NCBI GenBank assembly: GCA_028689055.1
Contig: JAQTWZ010000002.1
Coordinates: 9,503-73,502 of the forward strand
Reading direction: 5' to 3'
DNA: 64,000 bases
From: Sulfurimonas sp.
Lineage (GTDB): Bacteria; Campylobacterota; Campylobacteria; Campylobacterales; Sulfurimonadaceae
Below the pieces are notes generated by a model, which worked only from the letters and a program-made list of their open reading frames with translations, was not told the DNA's origin and did no database searches. Positions within the stretch are counted from its first letter, which is position 1. Every line of letters starts with the position of its first letter. Shown here in pieces: positions 45,831 to 55,257 of the stretch. Position numbers and translations under genes: made by a program.

Positions 45831-46688
45831 ATGACACTTCTTGATGGAAAAGCACTCTCACAAAAGATAGAAACGGGTGTTGGGATTGGCGTAAAAGAAC
45901 TCAAAAGTAGAACAGGATCGGTTCCTGGTTTGGCTGTTGTTTTAGTCGGGCAAGACCCAGCCAGCGCTGCTTATGTCAATATGAAAAAGAAAGCATGTGA
46001 TCGTGTAGGATTTTATTCTGTAACGCATGAGATGCCTGAGGATATCTCTCAAGAAGCGATTGAAAACACTATTGTTATGATGAACAAAAATCCAAACATC
46101 GACGGTATCCTCATCCAACTTCCTCTGCCTAAACAGATAGATACAACAAAGATATTGGAACTTGTTGACCCGAGTAAAGATGTGGATGGTTTTCATCCCT
46201 ACAATGTAGGAAGACTTGCAACCGGACTTGATGGTTTTGTTCCGTGTACGCCGCTTGGTGTAATGGAGCTTTTAGCAGAATACAATATTGATGTAAAAGG
46301 CAAAAACTGCTGCGTAGTAGGTGCTTCAAATATCGTAGGAAAACCTATGGCTGCCCTGCTTCTAAACGCAAACGCAACTGTTGAAATCTGCCATATTTTT
46401 ACGGATGATTTGAAAAAACACACTCTAAACGCAGATATCATTTTAGTTGGTGTTGGCGTTATAAATCTTATCAAAGAAGATATGGTAAAAGAAGGTGCGA
46501 TCATCATCGATATCGGTATCAACCGAGCCGATAACGGCAAACTTGTCGGTGATGTGGACTATGCAAACGTAAATGCGAAATGCTCCTATATCACTCCCGT
46601 TCCCGGCGGTGTAGGTCCTATGACTATTGCTATGCTCCTTAGCAACACACTCAAAGCTGCACAAATAAACTATAAAGAAAAGAACTAA
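45831..46688 (+). CDS. folD: Methylenetetrahydrofolate dehydrogenase/cyclohydrolase
   Basis: Bifunctional enzyme of one-carbon metabolism, 285 aa. Motifs: VVLVGQDPASAAYVNMKKKAC (catalytic Lys and Tyr region), GILIQLPLPKQID, VDGFHPYN, CTPLGVMELL, VVGASNIVGKPMAALL (NADP binding) and PVPGGVGPMTIAMLL. lepB starts at the next base after its stop (TAAATG), so they form one transcript, as in Campylobacter. Confidence 0.97.
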   Translation: MTLLDGKALSQKIETGVGIGVKELKSRTGSVPGLAVVLVGQDPASAAYVNMKKKACDRVGFYSVTHEMPEDISQEAIENTIVMMNKNPNIDGILIQLPLPKQIDTTKILELVDPSKDVDGFHPYNVGRLATGLDGFVPCTPLGVMELLAEYNIDVKGKNCCVVGASNIVGKPMAALLLNANATVEICHIFTDDLKKHTLNADIILVGVGVINLIKEDMVKEGAIIIDIGINRADNGKLVGDVDYANVNAKCSYITPVPGGVGPMTIAMLLSNTLKAAQINYKEKN

Positions 46689-47498
46689 ATGAAAAAAGCC
46701 CTACACAAAGCCTATAAATTTTCAAACTCCTGGACAGGAACGGTTATTATCGTTCTTTTTGTTATATTTTTCATCGCACAAGCTTTTAGAATCCCTTCTG
46801 GCTCAATGAAAGACTCGCTCCTTATAGGAGACCATCTTTTTGCCAAAAAATTTGCTTACGGTATCTCTATGCCACATATTCCTTTTCTTGAACTCTCTAT
46901 CATGCCTTGGAGTGATAAGCTGCGTTTGGTAGATGGAGACAAACCAAAACGCGGCGATATCGTCATCTTTCGCTACCCGCACAACCCAAAACAGCATTTT
47001 GTAAAACGCTGTGTCGCTCTTCCCGGAGATGAACTTTTTGTGGACAACAAAGACCTTTATCTGCACCATAAAGAAGGAAATGAGTGGATTTTGGAAAACT
47101 TTAAAGGGTATGAGACTGTAACTATCGCGGACAAAGTTTGGGTAAAAAATCCTTATATGAAAGAGCACCCGGGTATCCATCATGATGATAAAATCATCAA
47201 CAACGGTATCTATCCTATGCCTCTGTTTTATTTTTCTCCTATCAAGATTCAAGAAGGTGAATATTTTATGATGGGTGACAATCGCGACCACTCCAATGAC
47301 AGCCGTTTTTGGGGTGCAGTTCCTTATGACAACATCGAAGGAACACCTTGGTTTATCTACTTCTCTATCGGGGAAGATTGGGAGATAAGATGGGACAGAA
47401 TAGGGAAAACACCGACAGATCTTGAAATGCCGACGCATTTAGATTTGGCAAGAGAAGAGAGACTCAAAACACAAAAAGATGATCATGGAATCTATTGA
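46689..47498 (+). CDS. lepB: Signal peptidase I
   Basis: Cleaves Sec/Tat signal peptides at the outer face of the inner membrane. 269 aa, one N-terminal membrane helix (VIIVLFVIFFIAQAF), catalytic Ser39 (IPSGSMKDSL), Lys in QHFVKRCVALPGDELF, and MMGDNRDHSNDSRFWGAVP. Overlaps the M50 protease start by 20 bp. Confidence 0.96.
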   Translation: MKKALHKAYKFSNSWTGTVIIVLFVIFFIAQAFRIPSGSMKDSLLIGDHLFAKKFAYGISMPHIPFLELSIMPWSDKLRLVDGDKPKRGDIVIFRYPHNPKQHFVKRCVALPGDELFVDNKDLYLHHKEGNEWILENFKGYETVTIADKVWVKNPYMKEHPGIHHDDKIINNGIYPMPLFYFSPIKIQEGEYFMMGDNRDHSNDSRFWGAVPYDNIEGTPWFIYFSIGEDWEIRWDRIGKTPTDLEMPTHLDLAREERLKTQKDDHGIY

Positions 47499-48162
47499 TA
47501 TACTCAAAATCGTCGTAGCTGTTTTAGCTCTTGCGGTTGCCATTATCGGGCATGAGATTATGCATGGCTGGGTTGCTTATATGTATGGCGACTTTACGGC
47601 AAAAAACGCAGGAAGACTCTCTATCAATCCCCTTATTCATGTGGATTTGGTTGGGACTATCATCGTTCCTGCTACTATGTATTTTTTACCGATGCTTTTG
47701 GGTGCTGAGAGCGGATTTTTATTTGGTTGGGCAAAACCGGTACCTATAAATACCGCAACCGTTATACGAAACGCAGGCTACAATGGTGCGATGCAGGTAG
47801 ATTTGGCAGGGATTGTTTATAACTTTACACTCGCTGTTTTTGCATCTATCTTTTTAGTTGCCATGAGCACGCCGACTGCAGCCGATGGATTGGGATATAT
47901 CTTTTTATATCTTTTTATCTACCAGCTACTTATTATCAACGTCGTATTGGGTGTTTTTAACCTTCTGCCTATTCCGCAGTTTGATGGGGCACATTTTTTG
48001 ATGCACCTTGCGCTCAAACACAAGATAAACGCAGTCGCAGAGTTTTTTTATAGATATGAGCGTTTTGGCATTATCATCGTTCTTATCGTACTGATGACAC
48101 CACTCAAAGATTATCTGTTACTCATGCCTGTGCGCACTATACTGCAACTTTTAACATCATAA
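47479..48162 (+). CDS. Site-2 protease family membrane metalloprotease (M50)
   Basis: 227 aa, six membrane segments. Zinc motif GHEIMHGW (HExxH) at about residue 25-30 and third ligand motif NLLPIPQFDGAH near 160 (NxxPxPxxDG). Short form without PDZ, like the YwhC group, that cut membrane-embedded substrates; the target is unknown. Begins inside lepB; ATGs at 47479 and 47485 both possible. The link with lepB suggests a role in clearing signal-peptide remnants. Confidence 0.88.
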   Translation: MIMESIDILKIVVAVLALAVAIIGHEIMHGWVAYMYGDFTAKNAGRLSINPLIHVDLVGTIIVPATMYFLPMLLGAESGFLFGWAKPVPINTATVIRNAGYNGAMQVDLAGIVYNFTLAVFASIFLVAMSTPTAADGLGYIFLYLFIYQLLIINVVLGVFNLLPIPQFDGAHFLMHLALKHKINAVAEFFYRYERFGIIIVLIVLMTPLKDYLLLMPVRTILQLLTS

Positions 48163-48175
48163 ACAAAGGAACAAA

Positions 48176-48607
48176 ATGAAATTTTATATCGCAACAGACC
48201 ATGCAGGAATCGACTTAAAAGACTATACGGTCGAACTTTTACAACAAAAAGGTCACGAAGTTGTTGATTTGGGACCGTTTACAAAGGATAGAGTTGATTA
48301 TCCTGATTATGCACATAAAGTTGCTATGAGTGTTTTAGAAGATATAGGCACACAAGGCGTACTTATCTGCGGTTCTGGCATCGGCATGAGTATCGCTGCA
48401 AACCGTCATGCAGGTATCCGTGCGGCACTGTGCCATGACGCTTATACAGCGAGTGTTGCACGTGGACACAATGATGCAAATATATTATGTTTCGGTGAGC
48501 GTATTGTCGGTAAAGGTGTTGCAGAATCTATTATTGATGCGTGGCTTAGCGGGAGTTTTGAAGGTGGTCGTCACTGCGGCAGAGTTAAAAAAATAGAAAT
48601 AAACTAA
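48176..48607 (+). CDS. rpiB: Ribose-5-phosphate isomerase B
   Basis: Interconverts ribose- and ribulose-5-phosphate. 143 aa; IATDHAGIDLKDY, VDYPDYAHKVA, catalytic Cys in GVLICGSGIGMSIAANR and GIRAALCHD. AAAGGA before the ATG. Same order rpiB - membrane protein - apt as in C. jejuni. Confidence 0.96.
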   Translation: MKFYIATDHAGIDLKDYTVELLQQKGHEVVDLGPFTKDRVDYPDYAHKVAMSVLEDIGTQGVLICGSGIGMSIAANRHAGIRAALCHDAYTASVARGHNDANILCFGERIVGKGVAESIIDAWLSGSFEGGRHCGRVKKIEIN

Positions 48608-48612
48608 GGAAA

Positions 48613-48951
48613 ATGCCTATGTTTTGGGAATGGTCACTATTAACAATACTTTCGATGTTGTCTGTTTATCTTTTTGTAAAAATGTATTACTTTAAAAGCA
48701 TCACAAATAAAGAGCAAAGAGGCAATGATCTTATGAAACTCACGCTTCAAGAAGCGGAGATACTCATAAGAAAATACCAAATACAACTCCAAAGAGCTCT
48801 GGGAAATGTTGATATCTTGAGTGAAGAACTTGCAAAACTTAGAAATGAACTCAAAGTTCTCAAGCAGAGAAACTCAAAACATAGACAAGAGACAGATCGT
48901 CTCAACGGCAAGATAAAAGCCCTTGAGAGTAGAATAGACGCATTACTCTAA
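48613..48951 (+). CDS. Small membrane-anchored coiled-coil protein
   Basis: 112 aa: one membrane helix ([21 protein letters not shown]) then an 80-aa cytosolic coiled coil ([19 protein letters not shown]). No enzyme motif. A similar small membrane protein lies between rpiB and apt in Campylobacter, so the gene is conserved. Role unknown; scaffold or divisome-like role is only a guess. Confidence 0.75.
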   Translation: MPMFWEWSLLTILSMLSVYLFVKMYYFKSITNKEQRGNDLMKLTLQEAEILIRKYQIQLQRALGNVDILSEELAKLRNELKVLKQRNSKHRQETDRLNGKIKALESRIDALL

Positions 48952-48965
48952 GAAGGGAGATACAA

Positions 48966-49514
48966 ATGACATTAAGCAATACAGAGAGAAAAATTATAGA
49001 AAATTCTATCCGTGATATCAACGATTTTCCAAAACCGGGTATTATTTTTAAAGATATCACAACACTTTTGAATGATAAAGAAGCGTATGGTGTGCTCATG
49101 AACCATCTCTATCAAAGATATAAAACATACAATCTTGATTTTATCGCAGGCATAGACGCGAGAGGTTTTATTTTTGGAGCGGCTCTTGCGCAGATGCTTG
49201 GCGTAGGTTTTGTCCCTATCAGAAAAAAAGGGAAACTTCCTTATACAACTATCAGTGAAAAATATACGTTGGAGTATGGTGTCGATGAAGTAGAGATACA
49301 TCTTGATGCGTTTAGAGATATCAAAAACGCAAGAGTGCTTCTCATCGATGACCTCATAGCAACAGGCGGCACGGCAAACGCAGCAGCAACGCTTATCAAC
49401 AAAACGGGCGCGCTGTGTGTTGAAGCGTGTTTTATCATGGCACTCTCTTTTTTAGAGGGACAAAAAAAATTACAAGAGCAGACTGAGGTCTATTCACTTA
49501 TCGAGGTTCACTAA
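48966..49514 (+). CDS. apt: Adenine phosphoribosyltransferase
   Basis: Purine salvage enzyme joining adenine and PRPP. 182 aa; [42 protein letters not shown] and PRPP loop [14 protein letters not shown]. Its stop overlaps the trpB start (TAATG). GGGAGA before the ATG. Confidence 0.96.
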   Translation: MTLSNTERKIIENSIRDINDFPKPGIIFKDITTLLNDKEAYGVLMNHLYQRYKTYNLDFIAGIDARGFIFGAALAQMLGVGFVPIRKKGKLPYTTISEKYTLEYGVDEVEIHLDAFRDIKNARVLLIDDLIATGGTANAAATLINKTGALCVEACFIMALSFLEGQKKLQEQTEVYSLIEVH

Positions 49515-50713
49515 TGTATATACCTAGCAAATCAAAATTCGATCCGGATACAAACGGACATTTCGGTATCTTTGGCGGTAGATATGTGCCGGAAACACTT
49601 ATGCCTTCACTTCTCAAACTTGAAGAAGAGTATGAAGCTATTCGTTTTGACAAGAACTTTTGGCAAGAAGTGGACTACTATCTTAAAGATTATGTAGGTC
49701 GTCCTTCTCCTTTATATTTTGCAAGTAATATCTCCAAAGAACTTGGGGCAAAAATCTATCTCAAACGCGAAGATTTGAACCATACAGGTGCACATAAAGT
49801 CAACAATGTTATCGCGCAGGGTCTTATGGCAAAACGTCTTGGATATTCCAAAGTCATTGCTGAAACAGGTGCCGGACAGCATGGTGTAGCAACTGCGACA
49901 ATTGCAGCTTTACTCGGGCTAGAGTGTGAGATATTTATGGGTGCAAAAGATGTGGCTCGTCAGGAGCTCAATGTTTTTCGTATGAAACTCTTAGGTGCAA
50001 AAGTAAACTCTGTTAAAAGCGGAAGCAAAACACTCAAGGATGCTATGAATGATGCCATCCGCCACTGGGTCACAAACGCAAGAGATACTTTTTATATCAT
50101 AGGAACCGTTGCAGGTCCGCATCCTTATCCGATGATGGTACGTGACTTTCAAGCCATTATAGGCTACGAAGCACGTGCACAGATTCTTGAAAAAGAGAAC
50201 CGTTTGCCTGATTATGTTATCGCTTGTATCGGCGGCGGCTCAAACGCTATCGGAACTTTTCAGCACTTTTTAGAAGATAAAGAGGTAGAGTGTATCGGTA
50301 TCGAAGCCGGCGGTCTCGGCATAGATACAAACAAACATGGATGTTCTTTGGAAAAAGGTCGTCCAGGAGTGTTGCATGGACAGATGACGTATCTACTTCA
50401 AGATGAAGACGGACAGATACAAGAGGCGCACTCTATTTCTGCAGGACTCGACTATCCGGGCATCGGTCCTGAACATGCTTTTCATAAAGACAATCTCTCG
50501 GTGACATATGACAACATCACCGATCAAGAAGCACTAGACGCCTTTGTATGGCTCTCACAAAAAGAGGGAATCATCCCTGCGTTTGAAAGTTCTCACGCTG
50601 TTGCATATCTCAAAAAACTGCCAAATATAAAAAATAAACTTATCATCGTAAACCTTTCTGGTCGCGGAGATAAAGATATGATTCAAGCAAAAGATTTGCT
50701 TCACTTTGACTAA
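49514..50713 (+). CDS. trpB: Tryptophan synthase beta subunit
   Basis: PLP enzyme condensing indole and serine. 399 aa; [14 protein letters not shown]-lysine motif [31 protein letters not shown] and SGRGDKDM. TrpB1 type that normally needs TrpA; no trpA is next to it, so the trp genes are split. In C. jejuni a dedA gene occupies this slot between apt and pepA. ATG overlaps the apt stop. Confidence 0.96.
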   Translation: MYIPSKSKFDPDTNGHFGIFGGRYVPETLMPSLLKLEEEYEAIRFDKNFWQEVDYYLKDYVGRPSPLYFASNISKELGAKIYLKREDLNHTGAHKVNNVIAQGLMAKRLGYSKVIAETGAGQHGVATATIAALLGLECEIFMGAKDVARQELNVFRMKLLGAKVNSVKSGSKTLKDAMNDAIRHWVTNARDTFYIIGTVAGPHPYPMMVRDFQAIIGYEARAQILEKENRLPDYVIACIGGGSNAIGTFQHFLEDKEVECIGIEAGGLGIDTNKHGCSLEKGRPGVLHGQMTYLLQDEDGQIQEAHSISAGLDYPGIGPEHAFHKDNLSVTYDNITDQEALDAFVWLSQKEGIIPAFESSHAVAYLKKLPNIKNKLIIVNLSGRGDKDMIQAKDLLHFD

Positions 50714-50730
50714 AAAATAAAGAGGAAACT

Positions 50731-52146
50731 ATGAATATCAAACTATCAAAAAAGAGTATAAGCGAACTTGAAACAGATATCTTCCTTGAGTTTGTAAATG
50801 AAAAAGATATCAAGTCACATGAGCAGGGAAAAACTCTCTCACTGGCGGGCTTTAAAGGCGAACAAGATACGCTGTGTTTTTTACATGAGCAAGCTCTTCT
50901 TGTTTGCGGCGTAGAGAGTGATACAAATGATGATCTTAGAAGTGCCGCTACAATCGCCATCAAAGCACTCAAAGCATCCAACTATAAAAGTGTTAAAGTG
51001 CTTTGCGAATCAACTACTCTCATCAGTGGTCTTGTAGAAGGTTTTGTTCTAGGCGGTTACGAATATACAAAATACAAATCCGAACCAAAAAAAGCTCCAC
51101 TCAAAAAGATAAGTATCTCGTGTGGTGAAGCAGATTTTGCCACGATGCAAAAAACATTTGATGAGGCGATTATCATAGCAAACGCAACAAATTTTACGCG
51201 TGATATCGTCAATGAAATTCCCGAAGATCTCAACCCTCCATCTTTTGCAAAACTTGCAAAAGAGCTTGCAAAAACAAATCACCTCGAATGTGAAGTTCTG
51301 GGTGAAAAAGAGCTTGATGCCCAAAATATGCACTCAATGCTCGCTGTCGGACGTGCTTCAAGACATGAGAGCCAGCTTATCCACATGAGCTACAAACCAA
51401 AAAATGCAAAAAAAATCATCTCTCTTGTGGGCAAAGGTCTTACTTACGATAGCGGTGGACTCAGCCTCAAAGCAGCAACTTCTATGGTCACTATGAAGAT
51501 GGACAAAGCGGGAGGATGTGCTGTTCTTGGAATGATGAAGGCGGCAAGTGAACTCAAACTCGATATCGAAATTCATGCCTTTATCGGAGCAGTTGAAAAC
51601 ATGATAGGCGGTGATGCATACAAACCTGATGATGTTTTAGTTGCAAGAAGCGGTACAACCATCGAAGTAAGAAATACCGATGCGGAAGGTCGCCTTGTTT
51701 TAGCTGATGTGCTTGATTATGCGCAAGACAAAGTAAAAGCGGACTATCTTTTTGATTTCGCGACACTTACAGGTGCATGTATGGTTGCACTCGGTCAATA
51801 CACAACAGGTGTCATGGGGCATTCAAACGCTCTCAAACACACAATCTTTGAGGCAGCAAACAATTCAGGAGAACTTGTCGGTTCTCTTCCTTTTAACAAA
51901 CATCTCAAAAAACTTCTCAAAAGCGAGATTGCAGATATTTCCAACACCTCGTCAAAACCTTATGGCGGCGCGATAACTGCAGGGCTTTTTTTGGATAAAT
52001 TTATCAAAGAAGAGAACAAAGAAAAATGGCTGCACTTCGACATCGCAGGTTCTGCTTATACAGAGACTCCTTGGGATTGTAATGTGTATGGCGCGACGGG
52101 TGCGGCAGTGCGTATGATAAGTGACTTTTTGAAAAATATTAAATAA
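50731..52146 (+). CDS. pepA: Cytosol aminopeptidase (leucyl aminopeptidase)
   Basis: M17 metallopeptidase, 471 aa. Two-metal site motifs LVGKGLTYDSGGLSLK, MKMDKAGGC and signature NTDAEGRLVLADVL; C-terminal ATLTGACMVALG and DIAGSAYTE. Also known as a DNA-binding Xer accessory factor in E. coli, not assessable here. AGAGGAAAC before the ATG. Confidence 0.96.
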   Translation: MNIKLSKKSISELETDIFLEFVNEKDIKSHEQGKTLSLAGFKGEQDTLCFLHEQALLVCGVESDTNDDLRSAATIAIKALKASNYKSVKVLCESTTLISGLVEGFVLGGYEYTKYKSEPKKAPLKKISISCGEADFATMQKTFDEAIIIANATNFTRDIVNEIPEDLNPPSFAKLAKELAKTNHLECEVLGEKELDAQNMHSMLAVGRASRHESQLIHMSYKPKNAKKIISLVGKGLTYDSGGLSLKAATSMVTMKMDKAGGCAVLGMMKAASELKLDIEIHAFIGAVENMIGGDAYKPDDVLVARSGTTIEVRNTDAEGRLVLADVLDYAQDKVKADYLFDFATLTGACMVALGQYTTGVMGHSNALKHTIFEAANNSGELVGSLPFNKHLKKLLKSEIADISNTSSKPYGGAITAGLFLDKFIKEENKEKWLHFDIAGSAYTETPWDCNVYGATGAAVRMISDFLKNIK

Positions 52147-52151
52147 TCTTT

Positions 52152-52616
52152 ATGCTCAGTAAAAACAATCGTATCAAACTTCTAGGACTCCTTCTCCTCC
52201 TAGGGTTTGCACTTTTAAACTATCTTACAAGCACTTCTCAGCCTTCTACAACACACCAACCTTCTCAGACTAATGAACGCTTAGCGCAAAGCCCTGTTGC
52301 AGAAGCATATAAACGCAAACAAAGCAATATTCAGGTTGAAGACTCCGGTGAAGTAATACGCATACTCAAAGATGATACACAAGGGCACAAACATCAAAAA
52401 TTTCTCTTGCGTTTAGTTTCAGGAGAGACGATTCTTATCGCTCACAATATCGACCTTGCACCTCGTATAGAAAATCTCTCTATCGGTGACAGTATTGCGT
52501 TTTATGGCGAATATGAATACAATCCAAAAGGCGGTGTTGTCCATTGGACGCATCATGACCCCAAAAAGCGTCACATAGACGGTTGGCTCAAACATCAAAA
52601 TAGACTCTACCAATAA
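52152..52616 (+). CDS. DUF3465-family membrane-anchored protein
   Basis: 154 aa with an N-terminal membrane anchor (LLGLLLLLGFALLNYL), a polar linker, and a DUF3465 domain: HQKFLLRLVSGETILIAHNIDL, IGDSIAFYGEYEYNPKGGVVHWTHHDP. The OB-like domain and His-rich WTHHDP motif are hallmarks; no function is known for the family. Starts 5 bp after pepA; no separate promoter seen. Confidence 0.85.
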   Translation: MLSKNNRIKLLGLLLLLGFALLNYLTSTSQPSTTHQPSQTNERLAQSPVAEAYKRKQSNIQVEDSGEVIRILKDDTQGHKHQKFLLRLVSGETILIAHNIDLAPRIENLSIGDSIAFYGEYEYNPKGGVVHWTHHDPKKRHIDGWLKHQNRLYQ

Positions 52617-52617
52617 G

Positions 52618-52636
52618 TTACGCACACTTATAAAAA
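52618..52636 (-). repeat. End fragment of the repeated element (copy C)
   Basis: TTACGCACACTTATAAAAA matches 17 of 19 bases with the right end of copy A in reverse orientation (TTACGCAC-TT-TTATAAAAA), at the same spacing, directly after a gene stop. Likely a solo end remnant. Confidence 0.5.
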
Positions 52637-52695
52637 CTCCAAGCTACTTTTGGCTATGATTGCATCTAAATTTTGAAGCAATATAAAGGGTAAAT

Positions 52696-53796
52696 ATGGG
52701 TTTAGCAATAGGTCTAGTCGGACTTCCAAACGTAGGTAAATCAACAACTTTCAACGCACTCACAAAAGCACAAAACGCAGAAGCGGCAAACTATCCATTT
52801 TGTACCATAGAACCAAACAAAGCAATCGTTCCGGTTCCGGATAAAAGATTAAACGCACTTGCAAAAATCGTAAATCCAGAGAGAATCCAATACTCTACAC
52901 TTGATTTCGTCGATATCGCAGGTCTTGTAAAGGGTGCAAGTAAAGGCGAAGGTCTTGGCAATAAATTTTTATCCAATATCCGTGAAACAGAAGTTATCCT
53001 TCAAATCGTTCGTTGTTTTGATGATGATAACATTGTACACAACGAAGGAAACATCGATCCGCTTCGTGATGTCGATATTATCGAAGGTGAACTTATCTTA
53101 GCCGACATCGAAGTGCTTGCCAATCGTATAGAGAGACTCAAAAAACAGGCTAAAACAGACAAAACTGCAAAAATTATGCTTGAACTTGGTGAAGAGCTTT
53201 TAGAGTTTTTAGGCGATGGAAATCTTGCAATAAACTTTTCCAACAACCAAAGTGATGAGTTTAAATTGCTCATGCAAGAAACAAGATTACTTACAAACAA
53301 AGAGATCATGTATGGTGCAAATGTTGATGAAGACGGATTGCTAGAAGACAATGCTTATGTTGTAGCACTCAAAGAACATGCGGCAAAAAATAACTGTGAA
53401 ATCATCAAACTTTGTGCAAAAATAGAAGAAGAGCTCATCGGTCTCACAGAAGAAGAGGCAAATGAATTTTTGACAGATTTGGGTGTTGAAGAGTCTGGAC
53501 TTGAGCAGATTATCCACAAAGGTTTTGACAAACTTGGTCTCATGAGCTACTTCACAGCCGGTGTCAAAGAAGTCCGTGCATGGACTATCCGTAAAAACAC
53601 GACCGCTCCACGTGCAGCATCTGTCATACACAATGACTTTGAAAAAGGTTTTATCCGTGCAGAAGTAATCGCTTACAACGATTTCGTAGAACTCGGCGGT
53701 GAAGCAAAAGCAAAAGAAGCAGGCAAAATGAGACTTGAAGGAAAAGAGTATATTGTGCAAGATGGTGATATCATGCACTTTAGATTCAATCTTTAA
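52696..53796 (+). CDS. ychF: Obg-like ATPase YchF
   Basis: Ribosome-associated ATPase of the Obg family, 366 aa. Walker A GLPNVGKSTTFNAL, switch VDIAGLVKGASKGEGLGN, altered G4 motif of ATP-specific YchF, coiled-coil insertion near 130-200, and C-terminal TGS domain (AWTIRKNTTAPRAASVIHNDFEKGFIRAEV). Follows pepA as in Campylobacter. Confidence 0.97.
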   Translation: MGLAIGLVGLPNVGKSTTFNALTKAQNAEAANYPFCTIEPNKAIVPVPDKRLNALAKIVNPERIQYSTLDFVDIAGLVKGASKGEGLGNKFLSNIRETEVILQIVRCFDDDNIVHNEGNIDPLRDVDIIEGELILADIEVLANRIERLKKQAKTDKTAKIMLELGEELLEFLGDGNLAINFSNNQSDEFKLLMQETRLLTNKEIMYGANVDEDGLLEDNAYVVALKEHAAKNNCEIIKLCAKIEEELIGLTEEEANEFLTDLGVEESGLEQIIHKGFDKLGLMSYFTAGVKEVRAWTIRKNTTAPRAASVIHNDFEKGFIRAEVIAYNDFVELGGEAKAKEAGKMRLEGKEYIVQDGDIMHFRFNL

Positions 53797-53826
53797 GAAA
53801 TTTTTGAAGATATCAGAGAGATCAAA

Positions 53827-54426
53827 ATGAAGTTAGCATATGCTGGACCGAAACCTATTATTTCACACACAGGTGTTGCATTTGATAAAAATAAGGAAGA
53901 TAAGTACAGTTATCTGAGTGCCCTCGTTAAACTTTTAAACGCCCTAAACCATGAATATCTTGAAAATAAGACTTATATCTGCGACACTGATGTTCATGAT
54001 TTAAGCGCTGATGAAATTTATAGAGAACTCAAAAAATATTGCGAAACTCTCGATGAAGTCATCCAATCTGAAAATCATTACATTGAAGCCCAAATCGACC
54101 ATGATTTACACAGAGCGGACGAAAACAGAGTGCTCAATGAAGCAGAGAAAGAAGTTTTCCATAATAACATCGCTCTTATGCATGACTATAAGATACAAAG
54201 ATCTATCAACAAAAGCGTCTATTATTGCGCTATTCATGCTTTAGCTCGGATTATTGAAAGAGAAAGAATAGAGCATATTACCGTACCGATGTTGATGAAA
54301 TATACTCATATTTTACACTCTGTTCAGGGCGTACTTCAAACAGAAAAAAGACCACTTGATAGTGATCTTATTATTTTTGAAGAAGATGATAAACTTTTTA
54401 CGAAACTGCAGATACGTTATATCTGA
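53827..54426 (+). CDS. Hypothetical protein, 199 aa
   Basis: Soluble helical protein, not recognised. Begins MKLAYAGPKPIISHTGVAFD, with a middle helix of alternating charged residues and no cysteine or nucleotide-binding motif. 30 bp after ychF with AGAGAGATC before the ATG, so possibly in the same transcript. Ends in a 10-bp convergent overlap with psd. Confidence 0.65.
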   Translation: MKLAYAGPKPIISHTGVAFDKNKEDKYSYLSALVKLLNALNHEYLENKTYICDTDVHDLSADEIYRELKKYCETLDEVIQSENHYIEAQIDHDLHRADENRVLNEAEKEVFHNNIALMHDYKIQRSINKSVYYCAIHALARIIERERIEHITVPMLMKYTHILHSVQGVLQTEKRPLDSDLIIFEEDDKLFTKLQIRYI

Positions 54427-55241
54427 AGTTTTGCTATTACATCTCCAAATCTCACATGTTCTCCTGCGTTTACAGATAGCTCTAGCATATCTTTTTGCGC
54501 CAAAACAACTATCGTAGAACCCATTTCAAAACATCCAAAATCTGTCCCTTTATCAAGATAAAGATTTTCAAATGTATATGCGTTTGGTCTCGTAGCTTCA
54601 GCGTTTGTCTGGATACGTTTCTCAAAATTCACCTGCATCACACCAACATTTAAAGCACTCACGAGTATCATATAAAATCTTTGTTTTGCACTTGTCTCAC
54701 AGAGTAAAACAACACGTTCGTTTTCTATAAAAAGGTTGATTCTTTTTTTGAGTGAAGGAACATTTACCGGATAAAACTTCCCTGGAATATGCACCGCTTT
54801 TAAAACTTTTGTATTTGTAGGTATATGATAACGGTGATAATCTTTTGGAGAGAGATAAAAATTTATAAAAGTTCCATCACTTATGATACTCTTTTCATCT
54901 AAATCAAATTCAGATCCCAAAAGCTCCTCACATTTATAACGCATCCCTTTGATTTGCAGTGCATAATCCTTTTGGATATTGCCACACTCAGAGATAAAAG
55001 AATCACACGGAGAGATAAAATCTTCTGCTGCAAGAGAGTAGATTCGCTCTTCTTTGAGTTTTCTAGTAAAGAGTGCGTTGAGGCTTTTATATGTACTTGG
55101 TGAGTGAAATTCGCTCATGTCAAGTCCCATCAAAGAGACATAAGTCCCATTGACGATTTTTTGAAACCACGTCGGAAATTTTTTAGAAGCAAATTTCCCA
55201 AAAGTTTGTGAAATAGCTGATGTTATATGTCTTTTTTCCAT
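54417..55241 (-). CDS. psd: Phosphatidylserine decarboxylase
   Basis: Makes phosphatidylethanolamine. 274 aa; self-cleavage occurs at FEMGSTIVVL (GST motif: Ser becomes the pyruvoyl group). Other motifs: SPCDSFISECG, LSPKDYHRYHIPTN, PVNVPSL. Proenzyme cleaves to alpha and beta chains on the inner membrane. Ends 10 bp inside the convergent hypothetical gene. Confidence 0.96.
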   Translation of the reverse strand: MEKRHITSAISQTFGKFASKKFPTWFQKIVNGTYVSLMGLDMSEFHSPSTYKSLNALFTRKLKEERIYSLAAEDFISPCDSFISECGNIQKDYALQIKGMRYKCEELLGSEFDLDEKSIISDGTFINFYLSPKDYHRYHIPTNTKVLKAVHIPGKFYPVNVPSLKKRINLFIENERVVLLCETSAKQRFYMILVSALNVGVMQVNFEKRIQTNAEATRPNAYTFENLYLDKGTDFGCFEMGSTIVVLAQKDMLELSVNAGEHVRFGDVIAKLQI

Positions 55242-55257
55242 TTGTATCCTTTGTATG

